Of a DNA stretch of 64,000 nucleotides, positions 34,013-43,478 are shown piece after piece (the stretch's first letter is position 1; each line of letters starts with the position of its first letter). This DNA is from Pseudomonas fluorescens (GTDB taxonomy: Bacteria > Pseudomonadota > Gammaproteobacteria > Pseudomonadales > Pseudomonadaceae): NCBI RefSeq assembly GCF_000802965.1, contig NZ_JSAK01000029.1, positions 1-64,000 on the forward strand. The letters run 5' to 3'. The translations under genes were made by a program, and so were the position numbers. The notes beneath the pieces are model-generated. The model searched no databases, was not told where the DNA came from, and saw only the letters and a program-made list of their open reading frames with translations.

Positions 34013-35386
34013 ATGACGAAGCCTCTTCTCAGTTTCGACGAACTCAAGCGTGCTGCCGCCTCCGGCGAAATCGATACCGTTCTGGTGTGCATGGTCGACA
34101 TGCAGGGGCGACTGGTCGGCAAGCGATTCCAGGTCGAGTTTTTCATCGACAGCGGCCATGAAGAAACCCACTGCTGCAACTACCTGCTGGCCGATGACAT
34201 CGACATGGAGCCGGTGCCCGGTTATGCCGCCGCCAGTTGGAGCAAAGGCTACGGCGACTTCGTGCTCAAGCCCGACATGAGCACATTGCGCAAGGTGCCC
34301 TGGCTGGAATGCACGGCGCTGGTGCTGTGCGATGTGCTCGAACACCACCATCGACAAGACTTGCCGCACAGCCCCCGCGCCATCCTGAAAAAACAGATCG
34401 AGCGCCTGCGTGAACGCGGCTACACCGGCATGTTCGCTTCGGAACTGGAGTTCTACCTGTTCGACGAGAGCTACGAGTCGATCCACAGGCGCAACTACTA
34501 CAAGCCGAAAACCGCCGGGCACTACATCGAGGACTACAACATCCTCCAGACCACCCGCGAAGAGCCGGTGCTGCGGGCGATTCGCAAGCATCTGCAAGCG
34601 TCGGGCATTCCCGTGGAAAACTCCAAGGGCGAATGGGGGCCAGGCCAGGAAGAGATCAATATCCGCTATGCCGATGCGCTGACCATGGCCGACCACCACG
34701 TCATCATCAAGCACGCCTGCAAGGAGATCGCGCAGCTGCAGGGCAAGGCGATCACGTTCATGGCCAAGTGGCGTTATGACGCCGCCGGTTCCAGCAGTCA
34801 CATCCATAACTCGCTGTGGGACAAGAACGCCAAGAAGCCGCTGTTTTTCGATGCCAAGGCCGAGTTCGGCATGTCGAAACTGATGCGCGCCTGGGTCGCC
34901 GGACAGCTCAAATACGCCAACGACATCACCTGTTTTCTCGCGCCCTACATCAATTCCTATAAACGCTTTCAGGCCGGGACTTTCGCCCCGACCCGCGCCG
35001 TGTGGAGCCGCGACAATCGCACCGCAGGTTTCCGCTTGTGCGCCGAAGACAGCAAAGCCATTCGCATCGAATGTCGCATTGGCGGCGCCGACCTCAACCC
35101 TTATCTGGCCTTCGCCGCGTTGATCGCTGCCGGGCTCGCCGGGATCGACGAGAAGCTCACCCTCGATCCTCCCTTCGAAGGCGACGCCTACGTTGACGAA
35201 AAATTGCCCGAAGTCTCCAAGACTCTGCGTGAAGCCAGTGCGGCCCTCAAGGGCTCGAGCATGCTGCGCGAAGCCTTCGGTGATGAAGTGGTCGACCACT
35301 ACGTGCACACCGCCGAATGGGAACAGAAGGAGTACGACCGGCGGATCACCGATTGGGAATTGCAGCGCGGTTTTGAACGTTACTGA
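34013..35386 (+). CDS. Glutamine-synthetase-family ligase (gamma-glutamyl-amine synthetase type)
   Basis: About 457 residues (ATG 34013; a GTG one codon earlier is equally well placed behind AGGA). GS fold marks: FASELEFYLFDESY for the first metal-binding Glu pair, EWGPGQEEINIRYADAL, SSSHIHNSLWD and CRIGGADLNPYLAFAA. Proteins of this length beside an aldehyde dehydrogenase usually attach glutamate to an amine, as PuuA does for putrescine and IpuC for isopropylamine. Expected to start a gamma-glutamylated route in the operon that follows. The amine is not readable from sequence. Confidence 0.85.
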   Translation: MTKPLLSFDELKRAAASGEIDTVLVCMVDMQGRLVGKRFQVEFFIDSGHEETHCCNYLLADDIDMEPVPGYAAASWSKGYGDFVLKPDMSTLRKVPWLECTALVLCDVLEHHHRQDLPHSPRAILKKQIERLRERGYTGMFASELEFYLFDESYESIHRRNYYKPKTAGHYIEDYNILQTTREEPVLRAIRKHLQASGIPVENSKGEWGPGQEEINIRYADALTMADHHVIIKHACKEIAQLQGKAITFMAKWRYDAAGSSSHIHNSLWDKNAKKPLFFDAKAEFGMSKLMRAWVAGQLKYANDITCFLAPYINSYKRFQAGTFAPTRAVWSRDNRTAGFRLCAEDSKAIRIECRIGGADLNPYLAFAALIAAGLAGIDEKLTLDPPFEGDAYVDEKLPEVSKTLREASAALKGSSMLREAFGDEVVDHYVHTAEWEQKEYDRRITDWELQRGFERY

Positions 35387-35393
35387 GACCATC

Positions 35394-36785
35394 ATGACTT
35401 CGACGATTCAACTGATCTCCCCGGTCGACGGCCGGGTCTACGCCGAGCGCCCCTATGCCGATGCTGCGCAGATCGAACAGGCGTTGGCGTCTGCCGCCGT
35501 TGCCCAGGCGCAATGGAGACGCTGGCCACTTAACGAACGCGCGGCTTTTTGCAGCGCCGCGGTGGACGCGATGCTGGCCATGAAGGACGAAATCGTCCCG
35601 GAACTGGCCTGGCAAATGGGCCGACCGGTGAAATATGGCGCGGGTGAACTGCGCGGATTCGAAGAGCGCGCGCGGCACATGATCGCCATTGCGCCTGAAG
35701 CATTGGCAGCGGTTGAGCCCACGCCCGTTCCCGGTTTTCGCCGGCATATCCAACGTGAACCGCTGGGCACGGTGCTGGTGGTCGCGCCGTGGAATTACCC
35801 GTATCTGACCGCCGTCAACACGGTGATCCCGGCGCTGATGGCGGGCAACGCGGTCATCCTCAAACACGCTTCGCAAACCCTGCTGGTGGGCGAACGTTTT
35901 GCCGAAGCCATGCGCCGCGCCAAGCTGCCTGAGGGCTTGTTCCATCACCTGTTGCTCGGCCATGACCAGACAGCCGCGATTATTGCTTCCGGACGCGTGC
36001 GGCAGGTGAACTTCACCGGTTCCGTGGAAGCCGGCAAGGCCATGGAAAGCGCTGCCACCGGGCGCTTTGTCGGCATGGGCCTGGAGCTTGGCGGCAAAGA
36101 CCCGGCCTACGTGCGGGCGGATGCCAACCTCGACCATGCGGTGGAAAACCTTGTGGACGGCAGCTTCTTCAATTCCGGGCAAAGCTGCTGCGCCGTGGAG
36201 CGCATCTATGTCGATCAAAGCATCTACCCGGCGTTTATCGAGCGTTTCGCCGACTTAACCCGTCAGTACGTGCTGGGCAATCCACTGGACGAAGCCACCA
36301 CGCTCGGCCCGTTGGTAACGCCGGGGGCAGCGGTGTTCGTGCGTGCGCAGATCGCCGAAGCATTGGCCCAGGGCGCCAGGGCGTTGATCGACCCGCAGGC
36401 CTTCCCCGCTGATGTGCCGGGCAGCGCCTACCTCGGGCCGCAGGTGCTGGTGGATGTCAGCCATCAAATGTCGGTCATGCGTGATGAAAGCTTTGGGCCG
36501 GTGGTCGGCATCATGTCGGTGGCCGGCGACGACGAAGCCATTGCCTTGATGAACGACAGCGAGTTCGGGCTCAGCGCCTCGATCTGGACCCAGGACCTCG
36601 CCGCCGCCGAACGTCTGGGCAACGAGATCGACACCGGCACCGTGTTCATGAACCGCTGCGATTACCTCGACCCGGCCCTGGCCTGGACCGGCGTGAAGAA
36701 CAGCGGGCGCGGCGTCACCCTGTCGCGCCTTGGCTACGAACACCTGACCCGCGCCAAATCCTTCCATTTGCGCCACGAGATCTGA
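35394..36785 (+). CDS. Aldehyde dehydrogenase
   Basis: 463 residues, shorter than the usual 480-500 at the N-terminus. Active-site Asn in APWNYPYL, Glu in LELGGKDPAYV, Cys in NSGQSCCAVER. It begins seven bases after the ligase stop and ends three bases before the alcohol dehydrogenase. In a gamma-glutamylated amine pathway it would oxidise a gamma-glutamyl-aminoaldehyde, or an aldehyde produced by the alcohol dehydrogenase. Confidence 0.88.
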   Translation: MTSTIQLISPVDGRVYAERPYADAAQIEQALASAAVAQAQWRRWPLNERAAFCSAAVDAMLAMKDEIVPELAWQMGRPVKYGAGELRGFEERARHMIAIAPEALAAVEPTPVPGFRRHIQREPLGTVLVVAPWNYPYLTAVNTVIPALMAGNAVILKHASQTLLVGERFAEAMRRAKLPEGLFHHLLLGHDQTAAIIASGRVRQVNFTGSVEAGKAMESAATGRFVGMGLELGGKDPAYVRADANLDHAVENLVDGSFFNSGQSCCAVERIYVDQSIYPAFIERFADLTRQYVLGNPLDEATTLGPLVTPGAAVFVRAQIAEALAQGARALIDPQAFPADVPGSAYLGPQVLVDVSHQMSVMRDESFGPVVGIMSVAGDDEAIALMNDSEFGLSASIWTQDLAAAERLGNEIDTGTVFMNRCDYLDPALAWTGVKNSGRGVTLSRLGYEHLTRAKSFHLRHEI

Positions 36786-36788
36786 GCC

Positions 36789-37949
36789 ATGAGCCTGACC
36801 GGAAACTGGAACTACCCCACGAGCATTCGCTTCGGTGTCGGCCGCATCACCGAACTGGCCGAAGTCTGTCGCAGCCAGGGGATCCAGCGTCCGTTGCTGG
36901 TTACGGACAGTGGCCTGGCGCGCGCGCCGATCACCACGGCAGCACTGGAATCCATGCAGGCTGCCGGTCTCGGCGCCGCGCTGTTTTGCGACCTCAAGCC
37001 CAATCCAGTTGAAGCGAACCTGGCCGGAGGACTCGACGCCTGGCGTGCAGGTCAACACGATGGTGTGGTGGCCTTTGGCGGCGGCAGCGGTCTGGATATG
37101 GGCAAGCTCATTGCGTTCATGAGTGGCCAGACCCGCCCGGTGTGGGATTTCGAGGACATCGGCGACTACTGGACCCGCGCAGATGAAAGTCGCATCGCCC
37201 CGGTCATCGCGGTGCCGACCACGGCGGGCACGGGCTCTGAAGTGGGCCGTGCAGCGGTAATCATCGATGAAGCGACCCACACCAAACGCATCATCTTCCA
37301 CCCGAAAATGATGCCGCGCGTGGTCATCAGCGACCCGGTCCTCACCGTCGGCATGCCGGCGAAAATCACTGCCGGCACGGGCATGGATGCGTTGTCGCAC
37401 TGCCTGGAAGCCTACTGCGCTCCCGGCTTTCACCCGTTGGCTGACGGCATTGCGGTGGAAGGCATGCGCCTGGTGACCCAAGCGCTGGTGCGGGCCGTGC
37501 ACACGCCTTCCGACCTTGACGCGCGCGGGCAGATGCTCGCGGCGGCGGCGATGGGCGCCACCGCGTTCCAGAAGGGACTCGGCGGCATGCACGCTCTCGC
37601 CCATCCCATCGGCGCGCTGTACGACACCCATCACGGCATGACCAATGCCACGCTGATGCCCTATGTATTGAAGTTCAATCGAGCGGCCATCGAAGAACGC
37701 ATCACACGCCTGGCGGCTTATTTACGCCTGCCCTCCCCCGGTTTCGACAGCTTCCTGGCCTTCATCCTCAAACTGCGCAAGGACATCGCCGTACCGCACA
37801 CGCTGTTTGAGTTGGGTGTGGATGACAAACAAGCGGACCTGATTGCGGACATGGCCGTCGTTGACCCCTCGGCTGGCGGCAACCCGCTGCCGATCACCCG
37901 GGCCGGCGCGGCGGAAATTTTCGATGCGGCGTTTCACGGCCGTCTCTAG
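36789..37949 (+). CDS. Iron-containing alcohol dehydrogenase
   Basis: 386 residues. GGGSGLDMGKL for nucleotide binding, PTTAGTGSEV, and the iron site from Asp/His in MDALSHCLEAY and two His in MHALAHPIGALYDTHHG. An alcohol-oxidising step together with the aldehyde dehydrogenase suggests the substrate is an amino-alcohol or that an alcohol side product is formed. Confidence 0.9.
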   Translation: MSLTGNWNYPTSIRFGVGRITELAEVCRSQGIQRPLLVTDSGLARAPITTAALESMQAAGLGAALFCDLKPNPVEANLAGGLDAWRAGQHDGVVAFGGGSGLDMGKLIAFMSGQTRPVWDFEDIGDYWTRADESRIAPVIAVPTTAGTGSEVGRAAVIIDEATHTKRIIFHPKMMPRVVISDPVLTVGMPAKITAGTGMDALSHCLEAYCAPGFHPLADGIAVEGMRLVTQALVRAVHTPSDLDARGQMLAAAAMGATAFQKGLGGMHALAHPIGALYDTHHGMTNATLMPYVLKFNRAAIEERITRLAAYLRLPSPGFDSFLAFILKLRKDIAVPHTLFELGVDDKQADLIADMAVVDPSAGGNPLPITRAGAAEIFDAAFHGRL

Positions 37950-38080
37950 AGCAGTCCACTGTCCAGGGTCGAATGGGCAGGTGTTATCGCGTGCAAACAG
38001 GAGCAGTACGACAAGGGGTTGAAGGCCACCCCATCCGGTACCCCGGGTGGATGCGTACCAAAACCTAAGGGGCACACACA

Positions 38081-39637
38081 ATGAACCCAGCAAGCCAGCC
38101 CGGCACCGACGCGCACGACGAAGACGTCAAGGTGCTGCACAGCATGGGCTATGCCCAGCAGCTCTCGCGACGAATGGGGGTTTTCTCCAACTTTGCGATT
38201 TCCTTTTCGATCATCTGCATCCTCTCCGGCGGCATCAACTCACTGGCCCAGGGCACCTCGGGCGCGGGCGGTGCGGCCATCGGCATCGGCTGGCCGATCG
38301 GTTGCCTGATTTCCGGGGTGTTCGCCCTGGCCATGGCGCAGATTTCTTCGGCTTATCCCACCGCCGGCGGCCTGTATCACTGGGGCTCGATCCTGGGTAA
38401 TCGCTTTACCGGTTGGCTGACGGCGTGGTTCAACCTGCTGGGTTTGGTCACGGTGCTCGGCGCGATCAACGTCGGCACCTATTACTTCTTTTTCGGGGCG
38501 TTCGGACCGGCGCTGGGCATGGAGGACACGACCACCACCCGGGTGATTTTCCTGGCGATCCTCACCGGCCTCCAGGCCTTGTGTAACCACTTGGGCATCG
38601 GCCTGACCGCCAAACTCACCGACTTCTCCGGCTATCTGATCTTCGCTACCGCGCTGGCGCTGACCATCGTCTGCCTGATCTCGGCCCCCAGTTACGAGTT
38701 CGCCCGGCTGGTGACCTTCGGCAACTACTCCGGCGAGGCTGGCGGCAGCGTCTGGCCACAGGTGTCCAACGGCTGGATTTTCATGCTCGGCCTGCTGTTG
38801 CCGATCTACACCATCACCGGCTACGACGCCTCCGCGCACACCTCCGAAGAAACCCGCAATGCGGCGATATCGGTGCCCCGGGGCATGGTGATGTCGGTGG
38901 TCTGGTCGTTGCTGTTCGGTTGGGTGATGCTCAGCGCCTTCGTGCTGATGCTGCCGAACATGGATGAAGCCGCCAGCAAAGGCTGGAGCGTGTTTTTCTG
39001 GGCCATGGACACACAGGTCAACCCGACACTGAAACTCGCGCTGTACGTGGCGATTTTTATCTCGCAAGTGCTCTGCGGGTTGGCGACCGTGACCTCGGTT
39101 TCACGCATGATCTTCGCGTTTTCCCGTGACGGTGGTCTGCCTTTTTCCAAGGCGCTGTCCTCGGTGTCACCAACCTTTCGCAGCCCGGTAGCGGCGATCT
39201 GGACCGGTGCGACCCTGGCGGTATTGTTCGACTGGGGCTCGTCGGTGATCTCGGTCGGTGAAACGCCGGTCTACACCATCGTGGTGTCTTGCACGGTGAT
39301 CTTTCTGTTTTTCTCTTTCGTGATTCCTATCGTGTTGGGCCTGTTTACCTTCGGAACGTCGAAGTGGCCGACCATGGGGCCGTGGAACATGGGGCGATTC
39401 TGGTATTCGGTGTTTGCCATTCTGTCGGTGCTGTCGATGGTGATCATTTTTGTCATCGGGATTCAGCCGCCGAATGACTGGGCGCTGTACATCACCATCG
39501 GGTTTCTGGTATTGACGGCGATTGTCTGGTTCGGGTTTGAGGCACGACGGTTTCAAGGGCCGCCGGTGGGGGACGTGATTGCCAGGCGGCAGGCTGAGAT
39601 TGCGGCGGCTGAAGCGGCTTTGGATAAGCGCTCTTGA
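38081..39637 (+). CDS. APC-superfamily amino acid/amine permease
   Basis: 518 residues with about 12 membrane spans, AAGGGG seven bases before ATG. The opening FSNFAISFSIICILSGGINS and the helix-3 region (YPTAGGLYHWGSIL) match the amino-acid/choline transporter branch including GABA permeases. Located 130 bases after the alcohol dehydrogenase on the same strand; it should bring in the operon's amine. Confidence 0.87.
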   Translation: MNPASQPGTDAHDEDVKVLHSMGYAQQLSRRMGVFSNFAISFSIICILSGGINSLAQGTSGAGGAAIGIGWPIGCLISGVFALAMAQISSAYPTAGGLYHWGSILGNRFTGWLTAWFNLLGLVTVLGAINVGTYYFFFGAFGPALGMEDTTTTRVIFLAILTGLQALCNHLGIGLTAKLTDFSGYLIFATALALTIVCLISAPSYEFARLVTFGNYSGEAGGSVWPQVSNGWIFMLGLLLPIYTITGYDASAHTSEETRNAAISVPRGMVMSVVWSLLFGWVMLSAFVLMLPNMDEAASKGWSVFFWAMDTQVNPTLKLALYVAIFISQVLCGLATVTSVSRMIFAFSRDGGLPFSKALSSVSPTFRSPVAAIWTGATLAVLFDWGSSVISVGETPVYTIVVSCTVIFLFFSFVIPIVLGLFTFGTSKWPTMGPWNMGRFWYSVFAILSVLSMVIIFVIGIQPPNDWALYITIGFLVLTAIVWFGFEARRFQGPPVGDVIARRQAEIAAAEAALDKRS

Positions 39638-39703
39638 ACCGGGTACGTATCCGATTTTTTGGTTCGACCTCGTTGTTCGATGGTGTATGCCGTCCCCTGC
39701 TGT

Positions 39704-40651
39704 TCAGTGGGCGGCGGCATTCCCCGACATCAGGCCATGCAGCACACCCAGCCTTAACCCTGGCTCGGAAGGCGTCATGTGCAGAACGCCGAACACCTTG
39801 AACGCAGCCAGCATCACCACCAGGCCGCCGGGCAAGATGCTCATACGATGGGTTTGCAAGCCCGCCAACTTGAGTTGCTTGACATGCCCGACTTCAAGCA
39901 GGCGCAAAGACAAACGCAACAGGCCGCTGTAGGTGATACCGTTTTGGCCATCGTCGTTCAGCCCATTGGCTTTCAGCACTTTGGCCAACATCCGTGCGGT
40001 ACCCGACGAGCCTATCACCTGCTGCCACCCCAGCGCCCGATACCGGCGTGCAACCTTTTCAAACTGCAATGTGGCCACACGCTCGGCTTCGAGCAGCGCC
40101 TGGGCGGTGATTCGCCCTCCCGCAAAGTACTGCGCACCAAAGGTGCCGCTGCCAATGGCAATGCTCTCGGTTAGAAAAGGCTGAGCGCCCTTGCCCAGAA
40201 TCAATTCGGTGGAGCCGCCGCCAATATCGACGACCAGTCGCATGCTCTCGGCATCACGTATCGTATGCGCAACGCCGGCATAGACCAGTTGCGCTTCTTC
40301 ATGCCCGGAGATGACATCAATGCGAAAACCCAGGTGCCGCTCCGCGCTGGCGAGAAACAGTTGCGCATTGTCGGCTTCGCGGACTGCACTGGTCGCTACC
40401 GCGCGCACTCGACCTGCCTCGAAACCGCGCAGTTTCTTGCCGAATCGCGCCAGCGCTTGCCAACCTCGGTCCAGCGCCAGTTCATCCAGCGCTCCTCCCT
40501 GAAAGCCCTCCGCCAGACGAACCGGCTCACGCAGGGTTTTGACTTCCTGGATCATCATCCGCTGGTTTCGCTTGACCGACTGGCCAATCATCATGCGAAA
40601 CGCATTGGAGCCCAGGTCAATGGCCGCAAAGAGATTGGCGTCGCCTTTCAT
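39704..40651 (-). CDS. Ppx/GppA-family phosphatase, short form
   Basis: 315 residues, ATG 40651. The actin-like ATPase fold is clear: FAAIDLGSNAFRMMIGQ, VRAVATSAVREADN, ISGHEEAQLVYAGV, VVDIGGGSTELILG, GSSGTARML. E. coli Ppx and GppA are about 500 residues; the C-terminal HD-like half is absent here. Such short forms exist as second exopolyphosphatases in other bacteria. Substrate may be polyphosphate or pppGpp. Monocistronic. Confidence 0.87.
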   Translation of the reverse strand: MKGDANLFAAIDLGSNAFRMMIGQSVKRNQRMMIQEVKTLREPVRLAEGFQGGALDELALDRGWQALARFGKKLRGFEAGRVRAVATSAVREADNAQLFLASAERHLGFRIDVISGHEEAQLVYAGVAHTIRDAESMRLVVDIGGGSTELILGKGAQPFLTESIAIGSGTFGAQYFAGGRITAQALLEAERVATLQFEKVARRYRALGWQQVIGSSGTARMLAKVLKANGLNDDGQNGITYSGLLRLSLRLLEVGHVKQLKLAGLQTHRMSILPGGLVVMLAAFKVFGVLHMTPSEPGLRLGVLHGLMSGNAAAH

Positions 40652-40775
40652 GGGGGGATTCCTGGCAAATTCATCTGCCTGCAGAGGGAGTTCCACAGGC
40701 CGCTCAAGAGGGTTTGCGAGGATGTTGCCACGCGGTCGATGACACCCATGTGACACGGTCAAGCGAAAAGTAATC

Positions 40776-40865
40776 GTGGCGAGGGAGCTTGCTCCCGCTG
40801 GACGGCGCAGCCGTCTCATTTTTGTGGCCGCTTCGCGCCCAAGCGGGAGCAAGCTCCCTCGCCAC
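40776..40865. repeat. REPIN, GTGGCGAGGGAGCTTGCTCC type
   Basis: GTGGCGAGGGAGCTTGCTCC mirrored by GGGAGCAAGCTCCCTCGCCAC. Part of the 360-base gap between the divergent Ppx and transporter genes; nothing else recognisable there. Confidence 0.9.
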
Positions 40866-41011
40866 GGGTTCAGTGTCACGCCAACTCCAGACGCCATACT
40901 GCTGTAACTCATCCAGTCGCTGCGTTTCGTCTACCCTCAGAAGGCGCACTGCCGCGATCAGCGTGTATCCTCCGCATCGGCATTCTTGCGCTAATGAACC
41001 GGAGACGCTCC

Positions 41012-41863
41012 ATGCTCAAACGTACCCTTGCTTTGGCCGTCGGCTTGACCCTGTCTGTCTGCACATTGTTGACCCAGGCCGCCGACACCCTGAAAGTCAG
41101 CGCCATTCCCGATGAGGCACCGACCGAATTGCTGCGAAAGTTCAAGCCATTGGGCGCTTATCTGGAGCAGAAATTGGGCATGAAGGTCGAGTTCGTGCCC
41201 GTGAGCGACTATCCGGCCGTGGTCGAGGCATTGGCCACCGACCGCATCGACATGGCCTGGCTGGGCGGTTTCACGTTCGTGCAGGCACGCCTGAAGACCG
41301 GCAATGCTATTCCGCTGGTCCAGCGTGAACAGGATGCCCAGTTCACCAGCAAATTCATTACCGCCGACCCGGCCGTCAAATCCCTGGCCGATCTCAAGGG
41401 CAAGAGCTTCGCCTTTGGCTCGGTGTCCTCGACGTCGGGCAGCCTCATGCCGCGTTACTTCATGCTCAAGGATGGCATCAAGCCGGAAACCTACTTCAGC
41501 CGCATCGGCTACTCCGGCGCCCATGACGCCACCGTCGCCTGGGTCCAGGCCGGCAAGGTCGACGCCGGCGTACTGAACGCCAGCGTGTGGGAAAAACTGG
41601 TCGCCGCGGGCAAGGTCGACACCACCAAGGTCAAGGTGTTTGCCACCACTCCAGCGTACTTCGACTACAACTGGACCGTGCGCGGGACCCTCGACCCGGC
41701 GCTGACGGCAAAAATCAAGGCCGCTTTCCTGGCACTCGATCCGGCGAAACCCGCGGACAAGGAGATTCTCGATTTGCAGGCCGCCAGCCGCTTCATCGAA
41801 ACCAATCCCGAGAACTACAAGGGCATCGAGGAAGCCGCACGCGCCGCCGACCTGCTCAAATGA
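41012..41863 (+). CDS. PhnD-like periplasmic oxyanion-binding protein (phosphonate/phosphite/selenate class)
   Basis: 283 residues; ATG 41012 with GGAG seven bases upstream. Signal peptide of about 23 residues ending LLTQA. PhnD-like body: LKVSAIPDEAPTELLRKFKP, DRIDMAWLGGFTFV, LADLKGKSFAFGSVSSTSGS. The SVSSTSGS turn binds a tetrahedral oxyanion in this family. A sub-branch of these proteins is annotated as putative selenate binding; I cannot separate it from phosphonate or phosphite by eye. No C-P lyase genes are nearby. Confidence 0.85.
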   Translation: MLKRTLALAVGLTLSVCTLLTQAADTLKVSAIPDEAPTELLRKFKPLGAYLEQKLGMKVEFVPVSDYPAVVEALATDRIDMAWLGGFTFVQARLKTGNAIPLVQREQDAQFTSKFITADPAVKSLADLKGKSFAFGSVSSTSGSLMPRYFMLKDGIKPETYFSRIGYSGAHDATVAWVQAGKVDAGVLNASVWEKLVAAGKVDTTKVKVFATTPAYFDYNWTVRGTLDPALTAKIKAAFLALDPAKPADKEILDLQAASRFIETNPENYKGIEEAARAADLLK

Positions 41864-42657
41864 CGTTGCGTTTGACCGGGGTCGACCTCACCCACGCCAA
41901 CGGCGTGCAGGCGTTGCGTGGCGTGGACTTGCACATTGGCGCCAGCGAACAGGTCGCCATCATCGGCCCGTCGGGCGCGGGCAAATCGAGCCTGCTGAAC
42001 TTGCTCGCCACCGCCCTGCGACCGAGTGGCGGCGAATTGCAGGTGCTCGGCGAACAGGCCTGGCAGCTTTCTGCCCGGCAACGGCAGCGTTTGCGCGCTC
42101 GTATCGGTTTGGTACATCAATCACCACCCCTGCCGCCCCGCCAGCGCGTGGTGACTGCGGTGCTGGCCGGGAAAATCGGCCAATGGGGCTTGGGCAAATG
42201 TCTGCTGAACCTGCTGCATCCGCTGGATATTCCGGGCGCCCGCGCAGCGCTGGCCCGGCTGGACTTGAGCGACAAATTGTTCGCGCAGTGCCAGCAGTTG
42301 TCCGGGGGCCAGCTTCAGCGTGTAGGGATTGCCCGGGTGCTGTATCAAGCGCCGGAAGTGTTGCTGGCCGATGAACCTGTCTCGGCCATGGACCCGGTGT
42401 TGGCCCAGCACACCCTGTCTGTCCTCTGCCGCCATGCCCGGCAGCACAACGTCACACTGGTCGCCAGCCTGCATGCGGTCGAGCTGGCCCTGGCGCACTT
42501 TTCGCGCATCATCGGCTTGCGTGACGGACAGATCCTGTTCGACCTTCCGGCCAGCGAAGTTGACCGCGAGTTACTCGACAAGCTCTACGCCAACGAGCAA
42601 CTGCAATCTCCACCGGTCGCCCTTGCGCCCTTGAGCGTGCAGATTCCCCGATGCTGA
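41860..42657 (+). CDS. PhnC-like ABC transporter ATP-binding protein
   Basis: 265 residues from ATG 41860, overlapping the binding protein stop. Walker A GPSGAGKSS, signature LSGGQLQRVG, Walker B VLLADEPVSAMD, switch His in ASLHAVEL. Energises the oxyanion importer. Confidence 0.9.
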   Translation: MTLRLTGVDLTHANGVQALRGVDLHIGASEQVAIIGPSGAGKSSLLNLLATALRPSGGELQVLGEQAWQLSARQRQRLRARIGLVHQSPPLPPRQRVVTAVLAGKIGQWGLGKCLLNLLHPLDIPGARAALARLDLSDKLFAQCQQLSGGQLQRVGIARVLYQAPEVLLADEPVSAMDPVLAQHTLSVLCRHARQHNVTLVASLHAVELALAHFSRIIGLRDGQILFDLPASEVDRELLDKLYANEQLQSPPVALAPLSVQIPRC

Positions 42658-43478
42658 CCCGCGATACCCGAGATCCCGCCACCCGCCCCCGCCTGCTGCT
42701 CACCCTGCTGGCCTTGGCGCTGTTGTGGCCGGGCATCCATTACAGCGAGCTGGACCTGAGCGTGCTGGTGGCGAGCGACAGCCAGAGCGAAATCGGCCGA
42801 TTCGTATCGGCGTTCTGGCCACCGGCCCATGACGAAGAGTTTCTTCAGCTGTTGTGGCAAGCCACCTTGCAGACCCTGGCCATCGCTACGGCCGGCATGG
42901 CGTTGGCGTTGCTGTTGGCCGTTCCCGCGAGCCTGCTGGCCAGTCGTGCCCTGTCGCTGTCGGCGGCTTCCCGTGCCGGTCACCCGAGTGCTTGGGGGCA
43001 ACTGTTGCGCTGGCCGGTGCGCGGGTTGTTGATCTTCCTGCGCAGCGTGCCGGAAATCGTCTGGGCCCTGCTGTTCGTGCGCGCCGTCGGCCTTGGTCCG
43101 ACCGCCGGGGTCCTGGCCATTGCCATCACCTACAGCGGCATGCTCGGCAAGGTCTACGCGGAAATTTTCGAATCGGTCGACCAGCGCCCGGCACACGCGC
43201 TGCTGCAATCCGGCAGCGGTCGGCTTGCGGCCTTTTGCTATGGGATCTTGCCCAATGTCGCCGCCGAGCTGATGTCGTACACGGTTTACCGCTGGGAGTG
43301 CGCGATTCGTGCCTCGGTGGTGATGGGTTTCGTCGGTGCCGGCGGGCTGGGCCAGCAAATGGATTTGTCGCTGCGCATGTTCGCCGGGGGCGAAGTCGCC
43401 AGTCTGTTGCTGACATTTCTGGGGCTGGTGCTGCTCGCTGATCAACTCAGCCGCCTGCTGCGTTGGAGGTTGGCATGA
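42651..43478 (+). CDS. PhnE-like ABC transporter permease, first
   Basis: 275 residues with six to seven hydrophobic spans; loop region VPEIVWALLFVRAVGLGPTA and FVGAGGLGQQMDLSLRMF are PhnE-type. Starts inside the ATPase gene end. Confidence 0.9.
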   Translation: MLTRDTRDPATRPRLLLTLLALALLWPGIHYSELDLSVLVASDSQSEIGRFVSAFWPPAHDEEFLQLLWQATLQTLAIATAGMALALLLAVPASLLASRALSLSAASRAGHPSAWGQLLRWPVRGLLIFLRSVPEIVWALLFVRAVGLGPTAGVLAIAITYSGMLGKVYAEIFESVDQRPAHALLQSGSGRLAAFCYGILPNVAAELMSYTVYRWECAIRASVVMGFVGAGGLGQQMDLSLRMFAGGEVASLLLTFLGLVLLADQLSRLLRWRLA

